NCBI RefSeq assembly: GCF_016802725.1
Contig: NC_052671.1
Coordinates: 5,953,001-6,017,000 of the forward strand
DNA length: 64,000 nucleotides
From: Solenopsis invicta
Taxonomy: Eukaryota > Arthropoda > Insecta > Hymenoptera > Formicidae
Direction of reading: 5' to 3'
Part shown: positions 34,501 through 48,400 of the stretch, in pieces
Numbering within the stretch: position 1 is the first letter of the stretch
Layout: every line of letters begins with the position of its first letter
The notes under the pieces: model-generated
What the model was told of the DNA's origin: nothing
The model's database searches: none
Seen by the model: the letters and a program-made list of their open reading frames with translations, nothing else
Position numbers and translations under genes: made by a program

Positions 34501-35023
34501 GGCGCGGGTCGCGCTGTTTTCCATTTTTCCCTCACCCTGCCACCTCGCCACTCTCGAAGGCACGTGACAAATGAATTGGACGTAATCCGAATGCCCATTG
34601 TTTCGCTTTAACGACGGTCTCGCAGACTGGGTACGTTATGCCGTACCCCCGGAACACATGGAAGCACACCGACGCCTTTAAACGTGATACCTCGGCCTGT
34701 TCGAGCCAGACGCGTACGGCAGAGTTCACGACAAAGCGATGCAGTCTTCTCCGATTTCGAGGAATTTGCCTAATTTATTCTAACATTTCTCTCAATTTTA
34801 CAGCACGATTCTCTCGCATTTGTAAAGGGATGCTGCGGGGATCAAATTCAATTCTTATGAAATATTCTTCGAGCAATTTATAGCGCTATCAAACGGTAAT
34901 AATATTTCCATTTCTTCTGCCGAGCAAAAGAGAAATTATGAAATTCAATTATTTTACTCGTGCACAATGCTGCTGCATGGCCGCCGAAGGCTAATTAATA
35001 ATTTCAATAGAGAGCAGAGCGTG

Positions 35024-35069
35024 CTATTCCAAGGCGTATCACCGGACTATTCCAAGGCGTATCACCGGA
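35024..35069. repeat. Perfect 23-bp tandem duplication
   Basis: CTATTCCAAGGCGTATCACC plus GGA occurs twice back to back with no mismatch (35024-35046, 35047-35069). Confidence 0.95.
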
Positions 35070-37977
35070 ACGAAGCAGAAATTTTTTTTTTATAAACAAA
35101 CGTGAGAAACGAAATTGAAGAAATTAAGTGCGACGCGCGGACAATAGTGCGCCGATAGATGATAATAAATGAACATTTGTTCCTCGCGATCTACTCGTAT
35201 ATCGGCGCGGCATGCAATTTCGATGAGCACACCAATTCGCGCCGTGAAAGTTGTTTACGATCGCGCGCCGAAAAATACCGGGACGCCGGTGGGTTTTCGC
35301 ACAAAAATAAAATATTTTTCGCGGACGCGGCCGACCAAACCCGCCGATGTGTCGGATTTATTGGTTTCCGTCTCCCTCCTCCTCCTCCTCCTCCTGCCCT
35401 CCCCCTCCCTTCCGCGGCTTTTGCAGATTCTGTTGTAGCGAGTGCAATTGTGCCGATATTGTCTCGCTGCATTCCACTGGAATTCGTTAAAGCATCGCTT
35501 CGTTGAAATAATAAGCTCGATAAACCAGCGAACCCTCCCGCTGTGCTTGTTTCGTCAACGTAACACGTGGTAATAAATTAGGAAGGTTTCACGGATTCTA
35601 GTTGTATACAGGAATTATCTACTGCGCGTACAGCGAGCATCACTGTCCTCGCTGTTGAAACTGATCTTGATATTTTCATGGCAAAGGTAAAAGTATCTAA
35701 ATTGAGACGATATCGATCATATTAATAGGCATTATAATCCGACTCGGGTGTCGTCGCTGTTCAAAGTTTCGCTGAAGTGTACGTGTCCCACAACCGCGCT
35801 TCTAGTCCTCGAAATCGTGCCCTTAACCACTACTCCGGAAGATTTTACGATGATGGACGACTTCCCGTGCCAGGGAGGTCGGTGGACACCCCTTCATTAA
35901 ACGCATGTTGCGAAAGCCATCGGAGGGGGTGAATTCATCGGGTAGTGATTTTCTCGGCATGATTATATGTCTAGCCAGTTGTACCAGGCACCAGATCTTC
36001 CAGACGGTCGTGCAATCGCGCGTTTCCCCGTCCATCGGTCCTGTTTGATCGATATCATTTTTTACGCGACTTAAACTCCTCCCTTTTTTTTTTGGACTTA
36101 ACGAGCCCCAGGACGACGTAACTTTCCCTCATGCAAATTGCCCGTCAGCCCGAGAGGCATTAGTCGAAATAAAAAGGGTGCGTCCGCAGGGAATGCCATC
36201 TAATATCTTCGTTAACATTATTATAGTTCTCTGATTGACGGCAATTCCGTCTGATCTACTAACGTCATTATCGTCACCCCAGCGTTTCACTTCGGCCGCC
36301 CACGGTGCTCGCTCAGTCGATAGAAAACGCGTTTCTCGCCACTGATTAGATCCGATATGCCGTTATCGATCGATATTCGAAGAAAGCGGAAACAGGAGGA
36401 ACGTAGAATTAATTAATTTGATATACCTTGTGTCTGTCTGACTAAAGAATCGAATATCGCGATTTTAATTGCTCGATGCTTTAATTACGAGCCGGATAGA
36501 TTTTAACAACACGAAACTTGACGTATCCGACGGAACTTTCCGCCGGTTGTTAATCCGACGATAAAGTGAAATCTTCCTCGTAGCTTCCTCGCTCCGACCA
36601 TTACGGATATAACATCACGAAGGCAGACGCGATGCCTTTACGCGCGCATCCCTTTCGTCCCTCTCCTAGGGCCTCCAAAACTGCGATGCTATTCATTCGC
36701 GCGCTCTTTCAGGCCGTGACGCGCGTATAGAGATAAGGGTGCTAGACTTTGATAGCGAGCTGTCTCACGCACAAAGGGTCTGAAAACTCTATGAATATGG
36801 TCGACATTGTCCAGTACTACGTCGTCATTCGTACATCTCTCGGTAAGGGTTCGCCTCGTGCTTGAATTAACTAAGCTTGAATTAATCGAGCTGCGTCTCT
36901 AATCATAGATTGTCAGATACGAAGCGGAGACTGATTAATTTTCACAATTATCCCCGTGCTCCGTAAGTTCTTTTGATAAATTCTTCGCAAAGTCGGTATT
37001 ATTGTACAACCGAGACTTACAAATAATAACGCTGCTGCGCAACGGATGATATTGCACTTTGTCAACATGCGCCATGAATCAAAGCGAATGATCGCGTTTG
37101 ACTAATTCGAACAACTTTTACGGCATTCTACAACGCTAATTTTCAGTATGAATGTTTAATAAAGAGGAACGCTGAAAATGTTTGGAAACGTTTTGAAGTT
37201 GAACTCTAATTAAAATAAATTCGAATTTATTAAATTCGAATAAAATTTTTCGCTTCCAATGTTAATTTTCCGGTTTAAAACTTCACGCTTAATTACATTT
37301 AGTATGAAACTAAAAAATGTACTGAAATTACAAACAGTTGTATATTCTCATATTAATAGATAATAAATACAATATACGAAAAATATGAACAATATTTCCG
37401 CGTTTACGAATGCGTAATTACCTTGCTTTCATCCCGCATTTTCGACGTGATTTTTTTCCGGTCGGTTTCTTCGCTATGGTAAAAAATAATCCGATCTGCG
37501 GATTGCTCGAAGCCGGTTAGTAAAGCCTGGACTGTCACGCTTTGCGCAAAATCACGTTTCTCTCCGTTATGGTGAAAATATTATTGATAAAAAAGGGATG
37601 GGAATTGACGATTGACACCCCCAGCGGGAAAAACTAAACGTCCGTCCGATTGTCAATTTTTATGTACACAAATTTGACTTGTTGATTTAGTTCATAAAAT
37701 GAAAATGTACGATATTCACATAGTCATGTAGGTACAATCAAACCCATTCATCGGCATTCTATTTTATTGGTGCATTGTGTTTGATTATTGTTAAACGATT
37801 CAACAATCATTCAACATTTTTGACAACTAGTTTTATACTCAATATATAGCCATAACTTTTCAATTTCTTTTAACTTCTGATTTTATTGTTGAGACTTATG
37901 CCGCTTATTTGTAGATGACTAAGTAATCGCTGTGCAAGTAAGAGTTATTATTGCCAATACGCGACGTTGCGCGTATA

Positions 37978-38436
37978 TTAAAGATCATACAACATACTTG
38001 TAAGGATTTTAAATAGGGTCGTAAAAAAGTGCACTGGAAGGCTCTGATTTTCAAGACAATGACTAGAACGTGATAGCTCTATTGACCACGAGCTATCTGT
38101 AACTTCGATACTATTTACGACACCCATGGCAGTAAACGAGACCCGCACCGTGCTATAAAAATCCCAGGCCACACGATTACGGCCATTTTCTTTATTTTTC
38201 CTCTTTTGCGACGAGCGACGCGGTCGTAATGCATCGCACAAAATATCCCATGACGTTGAACACAGCCCATTTGTGCAGCATCTTCCGCCAGTGTTATCAG
38301 GCAAATCACCTTCCTCTTCGCTGTCTTTGGATAATGTACGAGCTGCATTGTATCCACGTCGTGGAAAGCGGTTTAATTTCTTCGAAGTGAGAAAATCTTC
38401 ATAAATACTGTCGCGATTTCCTAACATATGTTGCAT
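37978..38436 (-). CDS. Weak candidate: cysteine- and dibasic-rich ORF (152 codons)
   Basis: I do not recognise this ORF. Its first half looks somewhat like a secreted-peptide precursor: RFPRRGY and LRPRRSSQKRKNK are dibasic, SKDSEEEGDLPDN is an acidic spacer, and between them lies GRCCTNGLCSTSWDILC. The CC-x4-C-x7-C spacing resembles but does not match an insulin-type A chain (CC-x3-C-x8-C). There is no signal peptide in this ORF, so an upstream exon would be needed; TATGTTAG just inside the ORF could be an acceptor. The second half looks random. Another frame is open on the same strand. Chance is the more likely explanation. Confidence 0.12.
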   Translation of the reverse strand: MQHMLGNRDSIYEDFLTSKKLNRFPRRGYNAARTLSKDSEEEGDLPDNTGGRCCTNGLCSTSWDILCDALRPRRSSQKRKNKENGRNRVAWDFYSTVRVSFTAMGVVNSIEVTDSSWSIELSRSSHCLENQSLPVHFFTTLFKILTSMLYDL

Positions 38437-39603
38437 TGACGAAGATAAATCGAAGTTATAAGAATTTTATGTTTCGTAAGAATTTCATATAAATTTAATA
38501 ACTAAATAGTACAACTAAAAGAACATTGTTTCTATGTTACATGTATCACTTTTTAAAAAAGAATTTTAAAATGTGTAAGAAAAAATTAGGTCCTTTACGA
38601 GATATTAAAATTATCCGCAAGAAATGTAATAAAAGTGAATAACAAGATTATATTATTAAAATATTTATGAAAAAATATAAAATGACATTATCATTCAATT
38701 ATGATGAGGTAACATACATTCGGATGAAAAGAGCAGCTTACAGGACTTTTTAGAAAGACTAAGTTAATCTCGAGCGTCTTTGAAAGATAATTCGCGTCGT
38801 AAACGACGAAAGATTGTAATCAAAGCGTAAGTACGTAATGATAAAAGCGTTGTACATCCGAGGCGCACGTTGAAGCGAGCTCGATAGACGCTCGAAGCCG
38901 GAAGGGATAAAATGCGGCGAAGGAGTAATCTCGCGGAGCAACGTGCTTCTTAAAGGGAACAGGCTATTAGCGAGCGGCTCATCCTAGTTTAGGACGCAGC
39001 GGCAACGTCCGTTTCTTGGGACGAGAACCGCCTGAACTTTGACGAGCGTCCGCAAGATATTAAACCGAAGCCAAACTAACTTCCTCGTCCGCCCTTCCAT
39101 CTTCGTCCGAGCGCGGCGCAGTTCGTCGGCTAGTTAATTACTTAGGTTCCAAACATGGGAGATGGAAATTCTAAGGGGTCTCTTCGCGTTACACATAATG
39201 CCGAATGGCGCTTCTCTGCCTCCGTTCGACTATCTCGCAAGGAGAAGCAGTTCCATGGCCGAAAGCTCGAGGAAATGAAATCTATTCGAGTGGACTACGC
39301 GGCAGGGGCTAACTATCCCCCAGCGTATCCAACCAGCGGCACCCCCTTTACCGTTATCGTGAAGCTTTTACTTCTTCGTAAGAGCGTGCAAGAGCCCATC
39401 CACTCTTCTCCTTCAACCCCGCCGACCCCTGCCGCTTCTCAGCAATTTTGCGCAAAAGCTTGGAAACTCCGTGGCACTTTGTGCTCCATTGTTTGACTTG
39501 TGCTCTAACTATCCGCTCCTAGAATCAACCTAATATTTTACTTCGGAGAACGAACGGCCCGTCTTGTATGATGGAGGGCTATTGGAAAGTACTTGTACCC
39601 GAT

Positions 39604-39606
<3 letters not shown>

Positions 39607-39648
<42 letters not shown>
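39607..39648. repeat. (CT)21 microsatellite
   Basis: An uninterrupted CT run followed by pyrimidine-rich sequence. Confidence 0.95.
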
Positions 39649-39653
<5 letters not shown>

Positions 39654-40740
39654 CGACTGTTTCTTATGAACTTACCTGCACTGTCTTTTGCTTTATCCCT
39701 TTTCTTATTTCTTTTTTTTTTCTTACCTGCATGCCCCTTTTCGCTCTTTGCTGATGACTATACCTCTACGTTCGCAGAAATTACACATCTTCTGTCCGAG
39801 TTGTGGATCTTCGATCTAAAAAGTTCCGACTCGCCTGAGGTGGTTCGGCGAGATTTCACTGTTAGTTTCTTGCGTCGATGATATCCAAAGTAATCAGAGT
39901 ATAATTGCTCCTATCTCTGTAGATGGTGGATCTGACCCTATTGTAACTTGCACTAACGATTCGCTCGTATTACGGATAAGAAAGTACATTCTCGCGCGGG
40001 ATAACAATTTCTCGGAACATTAACGACCGAGTCTCCTGTGAAGAACTTTATTTCCGTAGCCATAATAAAGAAATCACACGGTTGTAATACCGACGAGGTA
40101 CTTTCGTCGAATGCAGCCGCGTTGAAAGAGCGACGAGGTAAAATCGCATAACTTTCCGCACTCGCGCTCTGCGCCGATTGCGGCTTACTCGCTGTTACTT
40201 GCCGCTTAAATCCATTAGTGCGTCGAAATCGCGTCGCGGATAAAACCCTAGCGCTAGGTAAAACGGTAGAAAGGCAAAGAGAGACAGAGACAGAGAAAGA
40301 GAGAGAGAAAGAGGATGCTTTGGAAATGGTCTCACCGATTATACCATCGCTTCTGGAAACGCCTCGGCAGCCTCATCCCAATAGCACGCTGCTCTTCCAT
40401 TCGAACGAAATCTTGTCATTCCGAAGCGACGATTGCCGCGTCAAACTTCGAGCGGCCCTCTTCAACGTCCTATCTGGAACACTTTCCTCGATCCGGACCA
40501 ACTTCCTACAGTGCGAATTCCACATGATGGGATAAGGCGGAGCGGCGCGGCGCGACGACGACGTCTAAAGAACTTCGAGGGCGCGTTGAATCGATTAAAT
40601 GGCATTCCGAGCTACGAAACTTTTCTCTCTCGCGAATTCATAGCTCGCTCGGCATTCTGCCCGGATTATGTCAAGATTGCTGGAGATCACCCGAGATTTG
40701 TCTCGCCGCAATATCGTTCTTTCTCTCACCGCGCATTCTC

Positions 40741-41020
40741 AGTATATACGCGCTCGCGAGAAATTTTATTAATTGCATCGTGCGAATATTAAAAGTACGA
40801 ACGCTGTCGGCCAAATGACCGAAACGCTTAATAAGCGCGTACAGAAGCACCAATCGTCGATTCATCTAAAGTCTCAATTTATTTATTTTATTACTATTAA
40901 TGAAATCTGACGCTAAATCTCAAATCCAGTAATGATCTATTAACTACACTTTCAATAATTAATATAACAATTAACAATCATTGTTCGAGATTAATTATTA
41001 ATTCTCGAATATTCGTTAAA
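40741..41020. repeat. Old local direct duplication (partner at 41629-41950)
   Basis: GAGAAATTTTATTAAT, then GTATTAAAAGTA-type, CAATCGTCGATTCATCTAAA / CAATCATCGGTCCATTTAAA, and later CTACACTTT and GTTCGAG occur in the same order 888 bases further on. Identity is moderate with indels, so the duplication is old. No ORF is preserved in it. Confidence 0.65.
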
Positions 41021-41628
41021 TTCACGACACTCGCATTACCGTTCGCAAACATGCATAATATATTATCTGTATCAGCTGAAAGAAAGTTAAATGTCACGAT
41101 AAGAAACGTCCTTCTTGCAGGAAACACTGACCGATTCTTCCGACGGAATTTCTTTGAGGTAAAGAAACACCTCGCTGAAAGGACAGTTAACTTCCTCGCA
41201 AGCCCTGATTTCGTCTCGATCGAAAAGGGCTAAGAGTCGGCTCACCCTAAGGGAATCCTCCCCGACGCAATTCCACGGAGATCGGATATACGAGGAGGTC
41301 GGACAAAAAGTCAGCTGCCCCTCGTCGATGCTGATAGATTCCTGATGTGCTCCCGGGATAGAAGTTTTTGTAACGTTCACTCGAGACCTCTCGCGTCGGG
41401 GTTGCCGGGACGGAAGAGATAAGAAGTCAATGTATATAGCGAGACGCATGACGGCCAAAAATTATGTCCAAGATGGAATAGTCGGCAATGGATGCTTGTT
41501 CAATGGCTGCTTCTTCTTGCCGATCGTGGCGTGCCGTTCGGCAGCGATAAAAGCGACGTATATAGTCATGTATGATCTATTGCATTATTTTATCTAATGG
41601 CCGTCTCTCATTCTCCATTTCCTCCGCG

Positions 41629-41950
41629 TATACACGCCCGTGAGAAATTTTATTAATCTCATCGTCAGTCGTATTGAAAGTATAAACAGTAGTCTAACCG
41701 AAGTATCAATCATCGGTCCATTTAAAGTCCACGTAATTATTAATTTATTATAGACGAAAAATGTGGCATTAAATCTTGTGCATGTTTAAGAATTCATTAA
41801 ATAATTCATTTCAATAATTATACACATTTTTTCATATTATATGTATTGCAATACGAGTATATCAGCGCGTATAATTATAGCAGATAATTCATCAGCTACA
41901 CTTTAGAATGACATAGATTAGTTCGAGGTTATCTCCGCGAAACATTTCTC
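41629..41950. repeat. Second copy of the local duplication at 40741
   Basis: See the partner at 40741-41020; colinear anchors are GAGAAATTTTATTAAT at 41652 and TTTAAAGTC at 41721. Confidence 0.65.
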
Positions 41951-42663
41951 ATCTCCGCCGACGTGGTCCTGATGATCTAACTCTTGATTTCTCGCATAGC
42001 ATGTAGTATCACGTGTTGTAGCTCGTTCGATTAATGATCCTCACGTTACTGCGGTAAACCATAATTCCTTCACCTTGTCTTCGTAAGATAACACAGTGTT
42101 CTCTCCTACGTTCAAGCAGCAGAGACTTTCGTAAAGTTGTAAAGATTCAAAGTACAAGTGGATCATCGTCGATCGTACAAATAGGCTTACGAGTTCGTTT
42201 ACTTGCTGATCATTCCAATGATAGTATGGTTTATCGGTCCCAGGGTAACGAGTATATATGAAAGTTTATGGTTGTTCGAAACAGTGGTTACAATGCCGAT
42301 CGCCAAGGTAATCCTATAAAAGAGACTTTAAGCTCGAGTGGATCATGTTCCGTTGCACAAAGCACGTACTTTTCCGAGCCAAATTGGCTTAACTCTTCAG
42401 CGGCGACTTCTGCATGTCATACGGTTGTTATAAGAAAATCATTGTGTACAGTACCTATTTAAAGTATCGTCAATCTCGGTTTGCGACTGTGCATTCAAAT
42501 AACATTGACAACTGCATAATATTATAGACAGAACTAAAACAAGATTATCACCATAAAAACGAATGTTTATATGAGTGTGTGTTAGACAGATTACTTATTA
42601 TTTTCAAAAATTTATTATTTTGCAAAAAATTATAAACAAATAATATACTTGACAGCTCAGGTA

Positions 42664-43550
42664 TTAGAGGAAAAAGTGGTATGACCCTTGTAATAATGAT
42701 CACTCGAAATATTTTCGTGATTTAGTGATGAATTCTTGTGGTTATGAAATTATTTATACTTAATAGCTTACTTTTATGCATTGGTACTAATATGCTAATA
42801 GTCGACATTTATTATAAAATAATTTTATTTTTGATAAATTTGTGACTTCGTCAAAGTAGAGTTTAGCATTTAATTACACGTGCATCCTTATTCATTTTAA
42901 ATTTCAGCGACTCTAGTGACTATTGTCTCACAAATATATGTATATTTCAGTATATTTTTCACTTTTTGCTTTGTTATTTGAGTTTGTAATTGAGTGTATT
43001 TTTTGCTATTTTATATTTTATTCGATTGTACATGTTTCGAGTTATGCAAAGTTAAACAATAGCATGGGATTTTGCTAATGTAGCGTGTTGACACTTTAAC
43101 ATGTCTCTTTCAAAGTTTTCATATTGAAGTAGTTAAGTTTATTGTAGTTTCACTACTGATCTATAGTTTACATTATACGTTTTATAGATTTTCAATACTG
43201 TAGTCTATATGCGGAAGGTTATGTGTACATACGTACATATATTTGCATATATTCTACAATATTTTCCCTTTATTTTGAATAAATATTTTATAACAAAACA
43301 CTGTGTTTTTTTTTTAAACTAAACCAATTTTTTAAACCTATTTTTGTAGAGCGACCACGTTGTCACCTTTGTTTTTCTATGACATTATACAATGTTGTCA
43401 CATTTATAAACAACATCCTAAGTAATAAGTGACTGAGTTTTGAGTCAAGTGAACAACACATTAACAAATTAAAAATTTTTAATTTAAAATGTTGATTATT
43501 AATATAATTATTGTAAATATGGGCCATACTAGCTATATAATAATAATTAT
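42664..43550. mobile_element. Degenerate copy of the 0.8-kb TIR element family
   Basis: The left end TTAGAGGAAAAAGTGG.ATGACCCTTG and the following 600 bases are colinear with 55987-56550 (for example ATGCATTGGTACTAATATGC against ATGCAGTAGCGCTAATATAC). The A-rich right part (TTTAATTTAAAATGTTGATT) matches more loosely, and the terminal CACCTTCTCC end is not preserved. Confidence 0.7.
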
Positions 43551-45359
43551 TCTCTTTAATAAGAAATTGTAATATATAAAAAAAATAATAATAATAAAAT
43601 CGGTTATTAAATCTTTTTAGTACTACTTTCGACATGTATATTGCGCTTTCTCTCTCTCTCCCTTTTTAAAATTTCTCAGAAAAATTTTGTCTTATGGCAT
43701 AATAAAATATTATTCATTCGTTCATTCTCAATTACTACCCGACCGTACTCGCCGTAGAAGACGGCGATAAGCACAGCTAGACTATTAAGTTAAATTAAGA
43801 ATCGCAGGGCGCCGTGCTCGACGCGTAACGAAGACATCGCGTTTGCTCAGACCTGGTTCACCATCGTCGAGCATCGTTGATTCTTAATACGCGCCGCAGT
43901 GCCCATTGTCGCCATTTTCCTGGCGATTAACCCGCGAGCCGGCCATACAAATTCCCTCGTCTCCGCGGCTCGGGCTATTTTTCTCGCCTAATGTACGCTC
44001 GCATTAGCGTCACGGAGTCGCTCTTTACGAGAGGGAAAATTATAATTTCCCTGGGAAAAGTCAGCGCTGAATTTACTACCTCGTGATAGTCGCGCTCACC
44101 CTACGGAAAATCGTGCACCTCCCTTTTTCCTGCGCGACCTGCTTCCTCTCCTCCTCCCTCTTCTCCTCACATTCACGTGCTTCGGTCCACCTTGTACACC
44201 CGTGTTCCTATTCTCGTTTATATCTACGACCATTTCCCGCCTCCGTCACATTTTCTTGATTGCGCGGGCCGCGGATACTTTCGATAAAACATGAGTGTGT
44301 AGAGGGATTGTGACCGCGAAATTATTTCTGTATATATCGCACCCGGTGCTCGGACCCGGTGCTTTTTTTCGGAAATACCGATAAATTGAATGCCCGAGCT
44401 ATTTTACTGCCGTAGAATATGGTTCGCCATTTGAAGCATTTGCGCGCGGAATCGACGCTAAAATATGTGAAACTAATAAAAGTCCATTGTATCAAAATTT
44501 CGCTGCGGATTCTATTAAAGCGGCGATTTGTCTGTTAAAATTGCATTATTGTCCCGACGTGGATACGTGAATGAAAAATCGTTCCTCTCCGTCAGGTCCC
44601 ATTCCCCAAAATTTGACCGCTCATCCCTATCGTAGTACGGCTGCAATTGCCTCGGCTTGAAATACGGCGAGAGACCCATACTGATCGAATCAAACCGCAA
44701 GCGTGGTTTCGACATAACTTAGCATGGCAGGCGATCCGCAAGTGAGCGATTTTAGGCGCCGAGGTGGTCGCGTCCACGGTCGCTGGCGGCGGCGATATGT
44801 CTGTTTTACGATAGACCCTGTAACTCCTCCACGCTCGAGCGGTATTATTGCCTAATGCGGATCATCGAGCTTTACCGTGCTCGCATTATGCTTCGGTCCG
44901 CGCCGCATCCTGTAAATCATAGGCCTGCCCTGCCGTTAAACCACCCAACACACATTCCAGTAGTAACGACGCGTCGTTGCCAGCCGCGCGTCGCGCCGCC
45001 AGTAGTACAGTCGCAGTTGTCGCTCGCGACGACGCACGACGAGTATCGTAATCGACCAATTAAATTAGGCGGCGACGCATAATTGTACGTCAACGTCTGC
45101 CGTCCGGGCGTCCGCGTAATTGGAAGTTAACGTGTTCGCGCACGTATAACGCCATTCAGCGTAATTAGAACTGTACCGTTGCGAAAACGTTACGCGGGCG
45201 TCTCGGAGAAAAGCCCTGGCAAATTGCGCCTCGTCGATACGTTATTCCTACCGACGCTGCTAATTATTTTACTTTGTTTCGTTAGCCACGCGTATCGCGT
45301 ACGGCTTTAACGTTATTGTGACAATCGCGCGAGAGCGCACGGTATGCGTAATTGCCAAA

Positions 45360-45363
<4 letters not shown>

Positions 45364-45404
<41 letters not shown>
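45364..45404. repeat. (CT)20 microsatellite
   Basis: An uninterrupted CT run in GC-rich DNA. Confidence 0.95.
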
Positions 45405-45406
<2 letters not shown>

Positions 45407-48400
45407 GTCGCGCGTAGAGATCTTCCGGGGAGAACGTGCTCGGTTTTTGGAACGAGGGTGGTGATTCATTGACGGGGGCGAGTCGTTCGCACGTTCGCAG
45501 AAATATTGATAAAAGAAACGAGCCCGCATTTTACTAAAGTGGAGTTTAGAGATCCAGTGAGCTGTGTTTAGCGATTGTTGTCGCAGGGCGCCGTTAGCAG
45601 ACTGTTACATCGGCATTGCGATAACATTTGTTAAGCACCGTATTTCTCGCTTTAATTCGACCCGCGCCGCGATAACGTTCAACCACCGTAACGAAAGATC
45701 GTCAGCCTGAAATTCAGAACTTTCCATTCCCGAGAGCGTAGAGAGCGTAGAGAGTCTCGCGACGAGAAATTATTACCAGCTGCTGCCGATGGACCACTTA
45801 TGCGACTTATAAGTTTGTGTACCGGCGCAGAGGAGCGTGCAGTTAACGCATATAACACCACGAACGATACGAGACACATGGCAGATGACGACATGGCGTA
45901 AGACTCCGCAAACCGGAATCAGAATCAAAACAGACGCAAAATCTCTCGCCTGTGGTTCGTGGCACCGCGCCGCGTCGTGTGTCACACAGAAGAACGGAGA
46001 GTTCTGGCACACGTGTATGCATGTACGGCGCCGCGCACATAAACTCTCGTTGCGCTATTAATTCGACATCCAGGTAAGACGAGCTTATGCCGCGGATAAA
46101 CAGCGTCGCGACACTCGATTCGCGACGCGACACGTTATATGAGAACTACTCGCGCTGAGAAAACAGGTCACGCGAAATTAGCACGCGGATTGAAAAATGA
46201 CGCGGCAGCGTAATTGCACGCTTCGCCTGTTATTTATTCCGCAGGCGATGATATTCGCCACGGTTATATCATGACATAAATCCGGTAATGGTATCATCGA
46301 TGTAACTCAATATTGCCCGAAATGTCAAAGCGGATTATTTGATTACTGCTCTGACGATTTTTGCGTCTCCCTTGTGTCGCGCCTATCGCTTCTTTTTTTT
46401 TTACCCTTTTTCACGGTTTTTTTACGTTTAACGATATTTTCCGAGAATCCTCGCGATACGCATATCTTTTTATTTCCCATTAGAGTCGAATTACAATTAT
46501 ACATTTTGCTTGGGTGACGTGCGCATGCATCTGTTCTAGCTTGATGCTGATGCATACGAAAGTTGCGAAATAATCCGCGAATCCATCATAGGAAGCATTA
46601 ATTACATTGCAAAATGATCTCGTTTTGTCCCGCTTTGATTGCACAGATTGTTATGCCACATTCGTAATATTATTAGTATTGCTCTTGCCTACCATCTATA
46701 CAGGTTTGTTCGTGGTCGAGCGTAGCCAACATGGCCAGTGCAATCTCACAGTAGTTATTGCAAAGCGTGGTCAGCCAGTAGTCACGCTAGCCCATATACA
46801 TCAGTTAGCGCTAGCTAGTGTATAATGCACAGCATGCACGTATTTGACATCAATTAAATCGAGGAGGTCTATTAATTAGTATTATATATCAGACGTCTGG
46901 AATCGAATAATTTAGATAGAAACCCAGAATTATATGGTGACGTCTAAAACTAGGTCACCTATTAGTCTCGTGGAACATTCTCATGTGTCACATCAAAAAT
47001 GTAATAATATTAATTTATTTGTCATTAATTATGTACGCGACCAGTATGCTAATATAGCTAATTAATAAATTTATAATTTAAACACCATCTTTATTTCATT
47101 TCCATCTAAGTTGATTTCGATCTATCTCCACCTAATTTGACTGTACGTGAAGCGTCTAATTTATTTTGCGGATCGCTCTGAAAGACATAGTCTCATTGCA
47201 ATGCAGTTAATTGCACGATAATTACGAAGTGATGCCCGGAGAAATTCAAGACGAGTTGTTTTATTTTCGCTCTGATGGTTTCTGTGCTTTTCTCGAGTTT
47301 CTCGAGTTTTTTTGCAGCTTTTCGCCGATTCGCGACTTCCTCCGAGAATCATTGGCAAGACTATACCGTCTTGTTTTCCATTGGAATTATAATACGATAT
47401 AATATGTCCATAATTGTTGTTAGCGTTAATTAAAATTAACTTATTAAATCTTGAATTGTTTTAGAAATTGTATTCGTTATAACGATACGCTTATTAGCGT
47501 GAACTGGAAACAAGAAATATTTTTATAATTTTGACTTTTTTCTGTACACGACCGCGTAAAGAGAAATAAAATTGTGCGGCAACGTGCAATATTCAAAATT
47601 AAATCTAGCTAATAAAACTGATTTACTGACAGCACACTGTGGAATACGATGAAACATTTTAATTGAAACATTTCTCGTTATTTTTATATTAATACATTTA
47701 CTTTATTAGCGCGTTATTGAGAAAGATACATTCAATAATTTCTGTCGTTCGATGTCTCCTGTTTTACGCCCCGAATACTTTTTTTATGGCCACGTCTTTT
47801 TTAGACTGTCGTAAAAATTTTATGCCTCTTCGTTCAAAGTGAAGCTGTAACATCAAACTCTGGCAAATTTTGAGACTGATGAACGGATCCATGGATGTTT
47901 CCTGTTCTTGGTCGTGACCTCGCGACCTCGCCCATCTTCCGCGCAATTGAGTTGGGCACTTTAAATGCAATCGAGTCAAGTACTTTCTACGTCAAATATT
48001 CGTCACTCCGCGTCTGGACGTTCAGATTACGCATTTTAGAATAATCATTTTGTTCGGTTCGTGACCGAGCAAACCACAGCAACTGCTGCACAATTTCCAT
48101 GACAAAATTTCGATTTTGCATTTCGCAGCACTGCTGATGTGCTCTATTTCGTGAGTATTGGCAAATTGCATCGTATTTTATTATATTTGAAGCACATTGA
48201 TACAAAAAAATATAAATGATGTCGCATGTAAAATCGCATAATTTCGTTATCACAAAAATACGTAAAATTCTTTTATTCATTGCGAATTTTATCTTGCGTA
48301 AGCTAAATTAAAAAATTATCCAATTAGTAAATAAGTGTTTGCATTTAATTAAATTTAACGTAACGATATTTCATCGTAATATCGTCGTTTGTTTGCATGA

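Larger units (their letters stand above)
31596..40740. other. Unique DNA of mixed composition; no convincing gene
   Basis: It contains GC-rich islands (about 33300-33980, 34470-34600, 35200-35420, 38950-39130) and AT-rich stretches. The longest ORF (33163-33801, minus, 212 codons) has a composition of S, L, F and P runs with no domain or hydrophobic pattern, and is overlapped by ORFs in other frames. No tRNA or RNA gene is recognised. A weak candidate at 37978-38436 is listed separately. Confidence 0.45.
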
